Below are positions 8,255 to 17,159 of a stretch of 64,000 bases of DNA, one piece after another. The notes under the pieces are model-generated. The model saw nothing but the letters and a program-made list of their open reading frames with translations. It had not been told where the DNA came from and did no database searches. The DNA comes from CAWIKY01 sp963836905 (lineage in GTDB: Bacteria > Pseudomonadota > Alphaproteobacteria > Caulobacterales > Hyphomonadaceae): NCBI GenBank assembly GCA_963836905.1, contig CAWIKY010000006.1:1054001-1118000 (forward strand), written 5' to 3'. Numbering within the stretch: the stretch's first letter is position 1; every line of letters starts with the position of its first letter. The position numbers and the translations under genes are program-made.

Positions 8255-10349
8255 TGGGCGTCTCGTTGAAAGTCTGGTGCGTAGGCAAGAACGCGCACTT
8301 CGCGCGATTGCTGCATGGCGTCAACGCGTGGGCGGCAATGCGAGCCAATCCTCACGAGGCGAGGTAGCAATCGATCCCGGCTCAGTCTGGCTCTGGGCAC
8401 CTGTCGCGTTCGCCCTGGGCAGTGCGGCGTGGTTTGAGATGCCGTTCGAGCCATCGCCAGTCCTCTTTCCCGTCGCCCTGCTGCTCTGCCTGTTGGGATA
8501 TAGGAAGTATTTCGCCAAGGACGACACCGCCCGTCCTCTGGTCGAGATATTTATCGTGCTGGTTTTCGCGTTCAGTCTCGGCATATCCTATGCAGCGCTT
8601 CGCACCTACGCGGCACAACCCGTCTTGATCGATGCGCCGATGGACAGGGTAATGGTCGAGGGTTGGGTCGAAGATGTCTCTGTCGGTCAAAGCGGCGAAC
8701 GCATCCTGTTACGGACACATGCGATCTTGGGTCTTAGCCGGGATGAGACGCCCGCGTATGTGAGATTAACTCATCGATCGAAACTGGTCGTCGGTCCCGG
8801 CCGCTTCGTCCGGTGCTATTCCAGCCTCAGGCCGCCGCCCGCAAGGTCGCTCCCCGGCGATTATGCGTTCAGACGGCAGGCCTATTTCGATGGCCCTCAC
8901 GCTGTCGGCTTTGCCTTCGGTGCCTGTCGTCCGGGTGTGATCGGCGCGCCGGAGGGGTTTGGTGACCGGTTGCAGCTGGATATTGCCAGCCTGCGCCGGT
9001 CCGTGGCACTCGACGTGAGCGAAGCTGCGGGAGAGCGTGGTGGCGGCTTTGCAGCAGCGCTCATCTCAGGTGATCGCAGTCTTATGGCGATAGAGGATCA
9101 GGACGCGCTGCGCTCGGCCGGGCTGGCGCATCTTCTCGCCATATCAGGCCTACATATGGGACTGGCGGCGGGCATCCTATATTTCATCGGCTTTCGCGGA
9201 CTGGCCCTGATCCTGCCTTTGGCACGACGCTATCCCGTTCAGAAACCTGCGGCGGCATTGGCCCTTGCCGGGATCACACTTTACCTGGTCCTCAGTGGCG
9301 CCGCAGTTTCAGCGCAGAGGGCCTGGATCATGGCGGCAATCGCACTGACAGCCATTCTTCTCGACCGACCAGCCATCTCCCTGCATACGCTTGGTCTTGC
9401 CATGCTGGGGGTCGTGTTGCTCTCACCCGTTTCCGTCGTCGGACCGGGTTTCCAGATGTCGTTTGCTGCAACAGCAGCGCTCATTCGCACCTATCAGAGT
9501 GTCGCGCCGCGGTTCGAGCGCGACCGGACGGGAGCGCGCTCTTGGCTGCGCCGCTGGGCCGTTCCGCTGCTTCTGACATCACTGGTCGCAGGAACAGCCA
9601 CGGCACCGTTTGCACTCTACCATTTCGACAGGGTGGCAACGTATGGCTATCTCGCAAACATCGCGGTTTCGCCGATCATATCACTGGTCAGTGCGCCTCT
9701 AGGTGCAGTCGGTGCACTGCTAATGCCGCTCGGACTGGGCGATCTGCCGCTTCGGGGCTTTGGCGCGAGCCTCGCGCTGGTTCTGGACATTGCGCATCTT
9801 GCTGGCGGTCAGGAGAGCTCGATCTACCGTCCAGGCAGACTGCTTCCAGGCTCCTTTCTCCTGTTCGTGACACTCGCGCTGGCCGCATGGTGCATTCATG
9901 GCGGCATCAGGCTGGCGGCTATTCCTGCGGCCTGCGCCTTTCTGTTGTGGTTGTCTGCAAGTGAACCCGGTGTGATCGTCAGCCCGTCCGGACATGTGTT
10001 TACCAAGCAGGACCAGGGCTGGTCAGGCGTGCGACTCTGGAAGGGCGAGGGTCTCAAGCCGCTGCGCTTCTCTGACGTGGAAATACTGGACTGCCGGGAC
10101 ACGTGCACGATGACCGTCGCGGACGGACGCGTGCTGACAATCGACAAGACAACTGAAAGCCTGCGGCTCTGGTCTGATGCAGGGGCGGCGGATATCCCCT
10201 TTGGCCAGTTGCAGGGCTATCCGCTTGCTCTGCAGCTGCAACTGGACGGCAAGGGCTACCGGACACGTCCTCTGACAGCAACGTCCTGCCGTCAGTGGTC
10301 CAGCATGGCCGCGTGCGGTGACGCGCTGCCACCCCCGCCCAAGGGATGA
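8244..10349 (+). CDS. comEC: ComEC/Rec2-family DNA uptake channel protein
   Basis: This is a large polytopic membrane protein of the ComEC/Rec2 family, the channel for DNA entry in competent bacteria. A DUF4131-type N-terminal domain comes first, then the competence domain (AGLAHLLAISGLHMGLAAG) with many hydrophobic segments, then a C-terminal extramembrane part of about 130 residues. The C-terminal part is short and I do not recognise a complete HxHxDH metallo-beta-lactamase motif in it. ATG 8244 is chosen; GTG 8277 is an alternative. The first bases overlap gltX on the other strand. It converges on lexA with a 7-base gap. No other competence genes are in the window. Confidence 0.9.
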   Translation: MTVIGRLVESLVRRQERALRAIAAWRQRVGGNASQSSRGEVAIDPGSVWLWAPVAFALGSAAWFEMPFEPSPVLFPVALLLCLLGYRKYFAKDDTARPLVEIFIVLVFAFSLGISYAALRTYAAQPVLIDAPMDRVMVEGWVEDVSVGQSGERILLRTHAILGLSRDETPAYVRLTHRSKLVVGPGRFVRCYSSLRPPPARSLPGDYAFRRQAYFDGPHAVGFAFGACRPGVIGAPEGFGDRLQLDIASLRRSVALDVSEAAGERGGGFAAALISGDRSLMAIEDQDALRSAGLAHLLAISGLHMGLAAGILYFIGFRGLALILPLARRYPVQKPAAALALAGITLYLVLSGAAVSAQRAWIMAAIALTAILLDRPAISLHTLGLAMLGVVLLSPVSVVGPGFQMSFAATAALIRTYQSVAPRFERDRTGARSWLRRWAVPLLLTSLVAGTATAPFALYHFDRVATYGYLANIAVSPIISLVSAPLGAVGALLMPLGLGDLPLRGFGASLALVLDIAHLAGGQESSIYRPGRLLPGSFLLFVTLALAAWCIHGGIRLAAIPAACAFLLWLSASEPGVIVSPSGHVFTKQDQGWSGVRLWKGEGLKPLRFSDVEILDCRDTCTMTVADGRVLTIDKTTESLRLWSDAGAADIPFGQLQGYPLALQLQLDGKGYRTRPLTATSCRQWSSMAACGDALPPPPKG

Positions 10350-10356
10350 CTGACCC

Positions 10357-11037
10357 CTAGTGATACTTTCGGACGAGCGCGACGAGCTTGCCCTGAACAC
10401 GTACCCTGTCAGGTCCGAAGATGCGGGTTTCGTAGGCCGGGTTGGCAGCTTCGAGGGCAATTGATGCACCCTTGCGCCTGAACCGTTTCAGGGTGGCCTC
10501 TTCCTCGTCGACCAGTGCCACAACGATATCTCCCGATTCGGCGGTATCATCCGGCTTGAGGATCACGATGTCGCCATCAAGGATACCGGCATTGATCATG
10601 GAGTCGCCCTGTACCTCGAGCGCGTAATGATGCCCGCCCTCGATATTTTCGGGTGGAATGATGCGTGCGGTTTCGTTCTGGATTGCCTCGATTGGAACAC
10701 CGGCGGCGATGCGTCCCAAGACCGGGATGGACCGGTCCAAATCGCCACGTCCGCGAAAATTGCCTTCCACCACATTCGGCCGGAAAGGCTGGTTCGGGCG
10801 GGCACGAGACAGCGGAGCCGCCGATTCCGGAAGTTTCAGCACTTCTATCGCCCGCGCGCGATGCGCAAGGCGGCGCAGGAAGCCACGTTCCTCAAGTGCC
10901 GTGATCAGCCTGTGGATACCGCTCTTCGAGGCCAGATCAAGAGCCTCCTTCATTTCATCGAACGAGGGCGAGACGCCATCCTGAGCAATCCGCTCATTGA
11001 TGAAAAGAAGCAATTCACGCTGTTTGATCGTGAGCAT
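10357..11037 (-). CDS. lexA: SOS repressor LexA
   Basis: LexA represses the SOS regulon and cleaves itself when RecA is activated. The 226 residues have an N-terminal winged helix (about 1-65: MLTIKQRELLLFINERI), the Ala112-Gly113 cleavage site (RIAAGVP), and the catalytic dyad Ser146 (VQGDSM) and Lys184 (EEATLK). An SOS box lies 34 bases upstream, indicating autoregulation. In many alphaproteobacteria moaC and moeA separate trpC from lexA; here trpC is followed directly by lexA. Confidence 0.97.
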   Translation of the reverse strand: MLTIKQRELLLFINERIAQDGVSPSFDEMKEALDLASKSGIHRLITALEERGFLRRLAHRARAIEVLKLPESAAPLSRARPNQPFRPNVVEGNFRGRGDLDRSIPVLGRIAAGVPIEAIQNETARIIPPENIEGGHHYALEVQGDSMINAGILDGDIVILKPDDTAESGDIVVALVDEEEATLKRFRRKGASIALEAANPAYETRIFGPDRVRVQGKLVALVRKYH

Positions 11038-11070
11038 TACGCCACTCCGAACCGTTTATAGTCATGTTTC

Positions 11071-11085
11071 GTTCTATATACGTTC
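11071..11085 (-). promoter_or_regulatory. SOS box (LexA operator) upstream of lexA
   Basis: The sequence GTTCTATATACGTTC matches the alphaproteobacterial LexA operator GTTC-N7-GTTC exactly (GAAC-N7-GAAC on the lexA strand). It lies 34 bases before the lexA start codon, an appropriate place for autorepression. I saw no second copy in front of uvrC or udg. Confidence 0.85.
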
Positions 11086-11095
11086 GTCTTTTACG

Positions 11096-11902
11096 TCAAC
11101 TTGTCTGGACAAGTGCTTTGGTCGCCGCCTGCCGGTCCGTTGATAGCATCAGACTTTCGCCAATCAGAAATCGTCGATAGCCGCTTGTCCGCAAAAGCCG
11201 GATATCTTCGGCGGTCTTCACTCCGCTCTCTGATACCATGCCATGCAGGTCGTGATGAGCTCCAGCCAACCGGGCGGATACTCCGAGATCGGTCGTCATT
11301 GCCTGCAGGTTGCGGTTGTTCACCCCGATCAACGGCGCGCCGAGATCTCTTGCGCATTGCAACTCTTCCTCGTCATGAACCTCCACCAGAGCATCCATGC
11401 CGAGCGAGCCTGCCTCTCGCATCAGCCACGCCGCAAGGGCAGGGGTAACAGCCGAGAGGATGACCAGAATGGCGTCCGCGCCATAAGCGCGTGCCTCCCT
11501 TACTTGCCAAGGGTCGATCATGAAATCCTTGCGCAAGACCGGCAGGCTGACAGCGCCGCGTACCGCCACCAGGTCTGCGATCGTTCCGCCAAAGCTGGGT
11601 CCGTCCGTCAGTACCGAGAGGCAAGCGGCACCACCGGCTTCGTAATCACGCGCAATGTTGACCGGATCTGCACCGGGGAAAATATCGCCCGCGGATGGAG
11701 ACTTGCGTTTCAGTTCGCAGATCAGTCCGTTTCGCCCGCTCTCTTCTGCACTCCGTAGTGCGGAGATGAACCCGCGCGGCGCAGATGCCACGGAAATGCG
11801 GCTTTCAAGCTCGGACGCGGACGTCTCCTGCTTGCGTTCTGCAACCTCGCGCCGTTTGTAGGCGATGATGCGATCAAGCGCGGTGGGACCATTATCCGTC
11901 AT
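11096..11902 (-). CDS. trpC: Indole-3-glycerol phosphate synthase TrpC
   Basis: TrpC closes the indole ring in tryptophan synthesis, using CdRP as substrate. The 268-residue TIM barrel shows ICELKRKSPSAG, VLRKDFMIDPWQV and GVNNRNL, the substrate-binding and catalytic lysine/glutamate/asparagine regions. It overlaps the 3' end of trpD by 11 bases. The next gene downstream is lexA, with a 58-base gap that contains the SOS box. Confidence 0.96.
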   Translation of the reverse strand: MTDNGPTALDRIIAYKRREVAERKQETSASELESRISVASAPRGFISALRSAEESGRNGLICELKRKSPSAGDIFPGADPVNIARDYEAGGAACLSVLTDGPSFGGTIADLVAVRGAVSLPVLRKDFMIDPWQVREARAYGADAILVILSAVTPALAAWLMREAGSLGMDALVEVHDEEELQCARDLGAPLIGVNNRNLQAMTTDLGVSARLAGAHHDLHGMVSESGVKTAEDIRLLRTSGYRRFLIGESLMLSTDRQAATKALVQTS

Positions 11903-12923
11903 TCGTGATCTCTATCAGTTTTTCGAGGGCCGAGGCGGCCTTGCCGGAATCAATGCTGTGCTGAGCCTGATCTACCCCCGCCCGGATACTCTCGGATTTG
12001 CCTGATACATAAAGCGCGCCACCGGCATTGAAACAGACAGCGTCCCGAAACGCGTCTTTCTTGCCGTCAAGCAAGGTGACTATACGATCTGCATTGGCGC
12101 GCGGAGGACCGCCATTCAGGTCCTCGACCGGCCAGCGCGAAAGGCCGACATCTTCCGGCGCAAGAACAAAGCGTTTAAGATCGCCTGCAACAACTTCCAC
12201 GACGTCTGTCTCGGCACAGACACTCAATTCATCCAAACCCTCGCGTCCGCAAACAACGAGAGCGTGCTGCGTTCCAAGCTCTGCAAGTGCCTGCGCAACC
12301 GGTTCTGCCCAGCGTGTCGCGAAGACACCGAGAACTTGAAAGCGCACACCTGCCGGATTGGTCAGCGGACCCAGAAGATTGAAGATCGTGCGAATGCCGA
12401 GCGCTTTGCGGACCGGCGCAACATGCCTCATAGCGCCGTGATGACCGGGCGCAAAGAGGAAGGAGACCCCCGCCTGATCGAGCGCTCGCTGATGTACTTC
12501 GTCGGAAATATCAAGTTTCACGCCCAGCGCTTCAAGCACGTCGGCCGACCCGGTCTTGGGCGGAACCGAGCGATTACCATGCTTGGCGACGCAGCCTCCG
12601 GCTCCGGCAACCACGAAGGCAGAAGCGGTCGATGTGTTCAGGGTCGTCCGGGGAAGCCCTCCCGTGCCGCATGTATCGACAGCGTCTGCCGGTGCAGCCA
12701 CTTGTCTCGCCAGCGCCCGCATTGCCGATGCACCCGCAACCAGATCACCTTTCGTCTCGCCCTTCATTCGCAAGGCAACGAGAAAACCTGCGATCAGCTC
12801 AGCCGGGACCTCGCCAGACAGAAGACAGTCAAAGCCAGCGCGCATCTGATCCGCATCGATTGGCCCACCGGCAAGCAGGAGGTCCAGGATCTTGCGGATC
12901 GGCGTAGGATCTGAATGCGTCAT
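11892..12923 (-). CDS. trpD: Anthranilate phosphoribosyltransferase TrpD
   Basis: TrpD transfers phosphoribosyl from PRPP to anthranilate in tryptophan synthesis. The 343 residues contain the PRPP-binding VDTCGTGGLPRTTLNTSTA and KHGNRSVPPKTGSADVLEALG. It is followed by trpC (overlap) and preceded by dcd on the same strand. The trpE and trpG genes, often upstream in this class, are not in the window. Confidence 0.96.
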   Translation of the reverse strand: MTHSDPTPIRKILDLLLAGGPIDADQMRAGFDCLLSGEVPAELIAGFLVALRMKGETKGDLVAGASAMRALARQVAAPADAVDTCGTGGLPRTTLNTSTASAFVVAGAGGCVAKHGNRSVPPKTGSADVLEALGVKLDISDEVHQRALDQAGVSFLFAPGHHGAMRHVAPVRKALGIRTIFNLLGPLTNPAGVRFQVLGVFATRWAEPVAQALAELGTQHALVVCGREGLDELSVCAETDVVEVVAGDLKRFVLAPEDVGLSRWPVEDLNGGPPRANADRIVTLLDGKKDAFRDAVCFNAGGALYVSGKSESIRAGVDQAQHSIDSGKAASALEKLIEITNDG

Positions 12924-12951
12924 TGTGTTGTTTCTTTCATGGAAGAGGCCA

Positions 12952-13965
12952 TCAGTCCCATGGTGTGAAATGCTTCGACAGTTTCAGGCTCTGACCCTGA
13001 TAGTTGGAGCCGTCCTGACCATAGGGCTTCACCGGCGATGCGGACATGGCTTCAAAGACAAGCCGTCCGACCGGTTGGCCATGCTCGAGAAGGAACGGAA
13101 CATCACGCCCGCGCACTTCGAGCACTGCGCGTCCTTCCTGCCCTTCACGTCCGAACCCCGGATCGAAAAAGCCCGCATAGTGGGCCCGGAACTCACCCAG
13201 ATCAGTCGCGATGGGGGACATTTCTGCTGCTTCGCCAACAGGAATGCTGATGTATTCCCGCGACGCCAGAATATAGAACTCGTCGGGATCGAGGATCATC
13301 CGTCCGTCTTCTGAATAGACGGGTTCCCAGAAATCTGCTGCCCGGTGAATGCCGCTTCGCGAAACATCCAGAACGTTCGAATGTCGGCGCGCGCGGTATC
13401 CGATGTGTGCGTCTCCGCCTGCCGGAAGGTTCACGCTGAAATCCTTTTCGCGCAATATCTTTGCCGGTCCGGAGCGGAACCTGATCTGACAGAGACGGTC
13501 TCCGGGCCTGACCAGTACAGGAAAGGTGCGCGGTGCGATCTCCGCGTAAAGTGGGCCGTCATAGCCTTGGGGTAGCTTGTCGAAAGCGGAAATACCGTCG
13601 GCGATCAGCCGCACAAACACGTCTATACGTCCTGTCGAGCTTTTGGGGTTGGCTGCGGCGGTCAGTCCGCTCGGCAGGGATATCCGCTCCATCAACGGGA
13701 CCAGATACACGCATCCGGTTTCGAGCACTGCGCCTTCCGTAATATCAATCCTGTGCAGCGCCATACCGGACGAAAGCATGTCATCCACGCTTCTGCCATT
13801 TGGCAGAAAACTGGCACGCAGGCGCCATGCATGGTCACCAAGCCGCAGGTCGAGGCTGGCGGGTTGAACCTGAAGCGGCTCAAGATCGGCTGGTGCACGA
13901 ATTTTGCCGGCCGCGACAAGGGATTCGATTTGGTGGTCGGCGAGTATGCCGGCAGGGAAGTTCAA
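12952..13965 (-). CDS. dcd: 2'-deoxycytidine 5'-triphosphate deaminase (PF06559 type)
   Basis: The enzyme converts dCTP to dUTP, feeding thymidylate synthesis. At 337 residues it is about twice the size of E. coli Dcd, as in the alphaproteobacterial double-domain form. The N-terminal half contains LQPASLDLRLGDHAWRLRAS and ANPKSSTGRIDVFVRLI; the C-terminal half contains FDPGFGREGQEGRAVLEVRG. It is transcribed away from metZ across a 99-base intergenic region and precedes trpD. Confidence 0.88.
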   Translation of the reverse strand: MNFPAGILADHQIESLVAAGKIRAPADLEPLQVQPASLDLRLGDHAWRLRASFLPNGRSVDDMLSSGMALHRIDITEGAVLETGCVYLVPLMERISLPSGLTAAANPKSSTGRIDVFVRLIADGISAFDKLPQGYDGPLYAEIAPRTFPVLVRPGDRLCQIRFRSGPAKILREKDFSVNLPAGGDAHIGYRARRHSNVLDVSRSGIHRAADFWEPVYSEDGRMILDPDEFYILASREYISIPVGEAAEMSPIATDLGEFRAHYAGFFDPGFGREGQEGRAVLEVRGRDVPFLLEHGQPVGRLVFEAMSASPVKPYGQDGSNYQGQSLKLSKHFTPWD

Positions 13966-14064
13966 TGAAACAGCCTCACTCCTTATCCCCGGGTCTATTG
14001 ACCGTAAGGGGCACAGGTCTCTATTCGGAGGGCTTGCCCAGCGACGTCAAGGATAGATTGCCAG

Positions 14065-15264
14065 ATGAACGAAGACGATCCCGCCAACAAACTGAGCCCG
14101 GCCAGTATTCTGGTTCGCGGCGGGACGGAACGTTCATCCTGGGGTGAAACCAGCGAAGCGCTCATTCTCACCTCGGGTTACGTCTATGACAGCGCGGAAC
14201 AGGCCGCCGCGCGCATGTCCGGCGATGAACCGGGCTATGTCTATTCACGCTATAACAATCCGACCGTCTCGATGCTGGAAAAACGGCTTGCCTTGCTGGA
14301 AGGTGCCGAAATGGCGATTGCTACGGCGTCCGGAATGGCAGCGATTGCAGCATCGCTGATCGCACCCTGCCGCGCCGGAGACCGTATTGTTGCAGCCTCC
14401 GAACTGTTCGGTTCCTGCCGCTGGATCCTTTCGGAACTGATGCCCCGCTACGGGATCGAAACCGAGTTTGTCGACGGCGCTGATCTGGATGCCTGGAAGA
14501 AAGCGCTGTCACGGCCTGCACAAAGCGTGCTCATCGAAAGCCCGTCCAACCCGCTGCTGAGCGGTGTTGATGTTGCTGCAGTCGCTGACCTGGCACATGC
14601 AGCCGGTGCGCGGCTGATCGTGGACAATGTCTTCGCGACGCCGCTTCTCCAGAAGCCGTTCGAGCTCGGGGCCGATCAGGTCGTTTATTCGGCCACCAAG
14701 CATATGGATGGCCAGGGCAGGGTGCTGGCAGGTGTCATCCTCGGGAAGAAAGCCGATCTGGAAGACACCATCCAGCCCTATCTGCGCCATACCGGACCTG
14801 CGATTTCTCCCTTCAACGCCTGGGTGATTCTGAAAGGCCTTGAGACGCTGGAACTGCGGCTAGCCCGCCAGTGTGATACCGCCGAACGACTGGCCGACGT
14901 GATCGCAGGCCATGATGCCGTGGCGGCCATTCGCTATCCGGGACGGAAGGATCATCCCCACCACGCGATCCATAAAAAGCAGATGTCGCGCGGTGGATCG
15001 CTGATGGCTGTGTCCTTCAAGGGCGGTCAGAAAGCGGCATTCCGTTTCCTCAATGCGCTCAAACTCGTGGATATCTCGAACAATCTGGGAGACGCCAAGT
15101 CGCTCGCCTGTCATCCTTCATCGACGACGCATCGCGCGCTTTCAGAAGAAGACCGCGCAGCCATGGGACTTGATGCGTCCTGGGTTCGGATATCGATCGG
15201 TCTCGAGGATGGCGGCGACCTGGAAGCGGACATGCTGCAGGCACTTCGGAAGGCTGCGGAGTAG
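14065..15264 (+). CDS. metZ: O-succinylhomoserine sulfhydrylase MetZ
   Basis: This PLP-dependent Cys/Met-metabolism enzyme makes homocysteine directly from O-succinylhomoserine and sulfide. The 399 residues contain YSRYNNPTVSMLEKRLALLEG, the PLP-lysine motif SATKHMDGQGR and the C-terminal SLACHPSSTTHRALS. The start ATG 14065 gives a family-like N-terminus. I checked the 99 bases upstream for a SAM-II-like riboswitch and did not find one. Cystathionine gamma-synthase is a related alternative, but the overall sequence fits MetZ better. Confidence 0.92.
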   Translation: MNEDDPANKLSPASILVRGGTERSSWGETSEALILTSGYVYDSAEQAAARMSGDEPGYVYSRYNNPTVSMLEKRLALLEGAEMAIATASGMAAIAASLIAPCRAGDRIVAASELFGSCRWILSELMPRYGIETEFVDGADLDAWKKALSRPAQSVLIESPSNPLLSGVDVAAVADLAHAAGARLIVDNVFATPLLQKPFELGADQVVYSATKHMDGQGRVLAGVILGKKADLEDTIQPYLRHTGPAISPFNAWVILKGLETLELRLARQCDTAERLADVIAGHDAVAAIRYPGRKDHPHHAIHKKQMSRGGSLMAVSFKGGQKAAFRFLNALKLVDISNNLGDAKSLACHPSSTTHRALSEEDRAAMGLDASWVRISIGLEDGGDLEADMLQALRKAAE

Positions 15265-15268
15265 CATT

Positions 15269-15679
15269 ATGGACGAAGACGATTTTCCCTATGCTGCAGA
15301 AACAGCCGGCATCGTGGTCAAGGTTGCGCCCGAATACCTGGAAGCCGACTCTGCGCCTGATGATGGTCAGTTCATCTGGAAATACACCGTGCAGATCGTG
15401 AACCGGTCTGACCGCGCCTTGCAACTCATTGACCGGCGCTGGGTCATTACCGATGTGGCCGGGCGACGAAGCGAGGTATCCGGCGAAGGCGTGGTTGGCG
15501 AACAGCCGCGGATCGAACCTGGAGACAGCTATACGTATTCAAGCGGGTGTCCGTTACGGGAACCGTCGGGATTGATGATGGGCCAATACGGGATGAAATC
15601 CGATGACGGCGACCGCGTCGAGATCAGTGTTCCCGCATTTTCGCTCGATAGCCCTTACGACAGGGCACGCCGGCACTAG
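15269..15679 (+). CDS. apaG: ApaG domain protein
   Basis: This 136-residue protein is an ApaG (Co2+/Mg2+ efflux-associated, DUF525) beta-sandwich. Visible signatures are YTVQIVNRSDRALQLIDRRW, GEGVVGEQPRIEPGDSYTYSS and GLMMGQYGM. The biochemical role of ApaG is not settled. The start ATG 15269 lies 4 bases after the metZ stop; an upstream in-frame start would overlap metZ heavily and was rejected. The metZ-apaG neighbourhood is common in alphaproteobacteria. Confidence 0.93.
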   Translation: MDEDDFPYAAETAGIVVKVAPEYLEADSAPDDGQFIWKYTVQIVNRSDRALQLIDRRWVITDVAGRRSEVSGEGVVGEQPRIEPGDSYTYSSGCPLREPSGLMMGQYGMKSDDGDRVEISVPAFSLDSPYDRARRH

Positions 15680-15689
15680 GGCCTGAACC

Positions 15690-17141
15690 ATGCGCTTGCA
15701 GCCGGTCATCTACGCCCTGGGGGTTCTTTTGATCCTGATCGGGCTGGCGATGATCCCGTGCGCTATCCTCGATACATTTGAACGGCGTGATGACTGGGCA
15801 GTGTTCGCGCTCTCGAGCTTCGCGATCGTTTCCAGTGGCGGCGTGCTCTACATGGCGAGCGGTGGAAAGCCTGGCCCGGTAGGCACGCGCGAAGCGTTCC
15901 TGTTGACCGTGTCCGTCTGGGTGTTCCTGCCTTTCGCAGCAGCATTGCCGTTCATGGGGGCCGGTCTTGATTTTACAGATGCGATCTTCGAAAGCATTTC
16001 CGGCGTGACGACGACCGGTGCGACCGTCATTACAGGCCTTGATGCCGAGACACCTGGATTGCTCCTGTGGCGTGCCATCCTGCAATGGATTGGCGGCATC
16101 GGCATTATCGTGACGGCTATCGCTATCCTTCCCATGCTTGGCGTGGGCGGGATGCAGCTGTTTCAGCTCGAGTTTTTCGACATGTCGGGCAAGTTTCTGC
16201 CGAGCGTGCGCGAGATCGCAAAGCAGATTGCTCTGGTTTATATCGGCTTGTCCGTTCTCTGTGCGCTTCTCTATGCGTTGGCCGGCATGACCTGGTTCGA
16301 TGCAATTGCCCATGCGATGACGACGATGGCTGCAGGCGGATATTCGACCAGTGATCAGTCCTTCGGGAAGTTTGCCGATACCCCCGCTGTGGAAGTATCC
16401 ATTTTCTTCATGATCCTCGCCGGCTTGCCGTTCGGAGCGACGGTCATGATGCTGCATGGTCGCTGGGATGCGCTCTGGCGTGACCCACAGCCAAGAACCT
16501 TTCTGTTCATCATCGGCGCGAGCGTCATTCTCCTGACAGCCTACATGCATTACGACCCGTCAATGGCGCCGTTCAAATCCGAGGGTGATGTTCTTCGTCG
16601 CGTTGTCTTCAGCGTCGTGACTGTTATAACCGGAACCGGCTACGGCCTGTCCGATTATGGCCAATGGGGCGGGTTTGCAGAGGTAATATTTGTCGCGTTG
16701 ATGTTCGTGGGTGGGTGCGCAGGGTCTGCCGCCTGCGGAATGAAGGTTTTTCGCATCGAGATCATGGCCCGGGCCGTCTGGGCCTATGCGCGTCAACTTC
16801 TCAGCCCAAACCGTATCGTCGTGTTCAAATATGGTGGGACGACCATCCGGGAAGACATCCTGCAATCGGTCATGGTTTTCGTGTTCATGTATCTCGTGAC
16901 GTTTGCAGTGGCGGCTGTTCTTCTCTCGCTCACCGGTCTCGATCCACTCACATCAATTTCAGCCGCTGCGACCTCTATTTCCAATGTCGGGCCGGGGCTT
17001 GGCGCGCAGATTGGACCGTCAGGAACATTTCAGGGATTGAGCACGACCGCCAAATGGATCTGCTCGGCAGCCATGCTCATGGGGCGTCTGGAGCTTATTC
17101 CGGTGTTCGTGGTTTTTACCCCGCGGTTCTGGCACGCCTGA
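15690..17141 (+). CDS. trkH: Trk-type potassium uptake transmembrane protein TrkH
   Basis: TrkH is the membrane pore of the Trk K+ uptake system, normally partnered with a cytoplasmic TrkA (not in this window). The 483 residues contain the four pore loops in order: SGVTTTGATV, TTMAAGGYST, VITGTGYGLS and SISNVGPGLG, each with a selectivity-filter glycine. Many hydrophobic segments span the whole length. It starts 10 bases after apaG and is probably cotranscribed. Confidence 0.95.
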   Translation: MRLQPVIYALGVLLILIGLAMIPCAILDTFERRDDWAVFALSSFAIVSSGGVLYMASGGKPGPVGTREAFLLTVSVWVFLPFAAALPFMGAGLDFTDAIFESISGVTTTGATVITGLDAETPGLLLWRAILQWIGGIGIIVTAIAILPMLGVGGMQLFQLEFFDMSGKFLPSVREIAKQIALVYIGLSVLCALLYALAGMTWFDAIAHAMTTMAAGGYSTSDQSFGKFADTPAVEVSIFFMILAGLPFGATVMMLHGRWDALWRDPQPRTFLFIIGASVILLTAYMHYDPSMAPFKSEGDVLRRVVFSVVTVITGTGYGLSDYGQWGGFAEVIFVALMFVGGCAGSAACGMKVFRIEIMARAVWAYARQLLSPNRIVVFKYGGTTIREDILQSVMVFVFMYLVTFAVAAVLLSLTGLDPLTSISAAATSISNVGPGLGAQIGPSGTFQGLSTTAKWICSAAMLMGRLELIPVFVVFTPRFWHA

Positions 17142-17159
17142 GCGTGGATACGGACCTCT

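Noticed and set aside
13966..14064. Possible SAM-II riboswitch in front of metZ
   Set aside because: metZ is a common SAM-II target, but I could not find the conserved pseudoknot core in these 99 bases.
15624..16550. Long antisense open frame (308 codons) opposite trkH
   Set aside because: Its translation is rich in H, R, Q and low-complexity stretches, has no family signature, and lies wholly across intact trkH; it is a codon-bias shadow.
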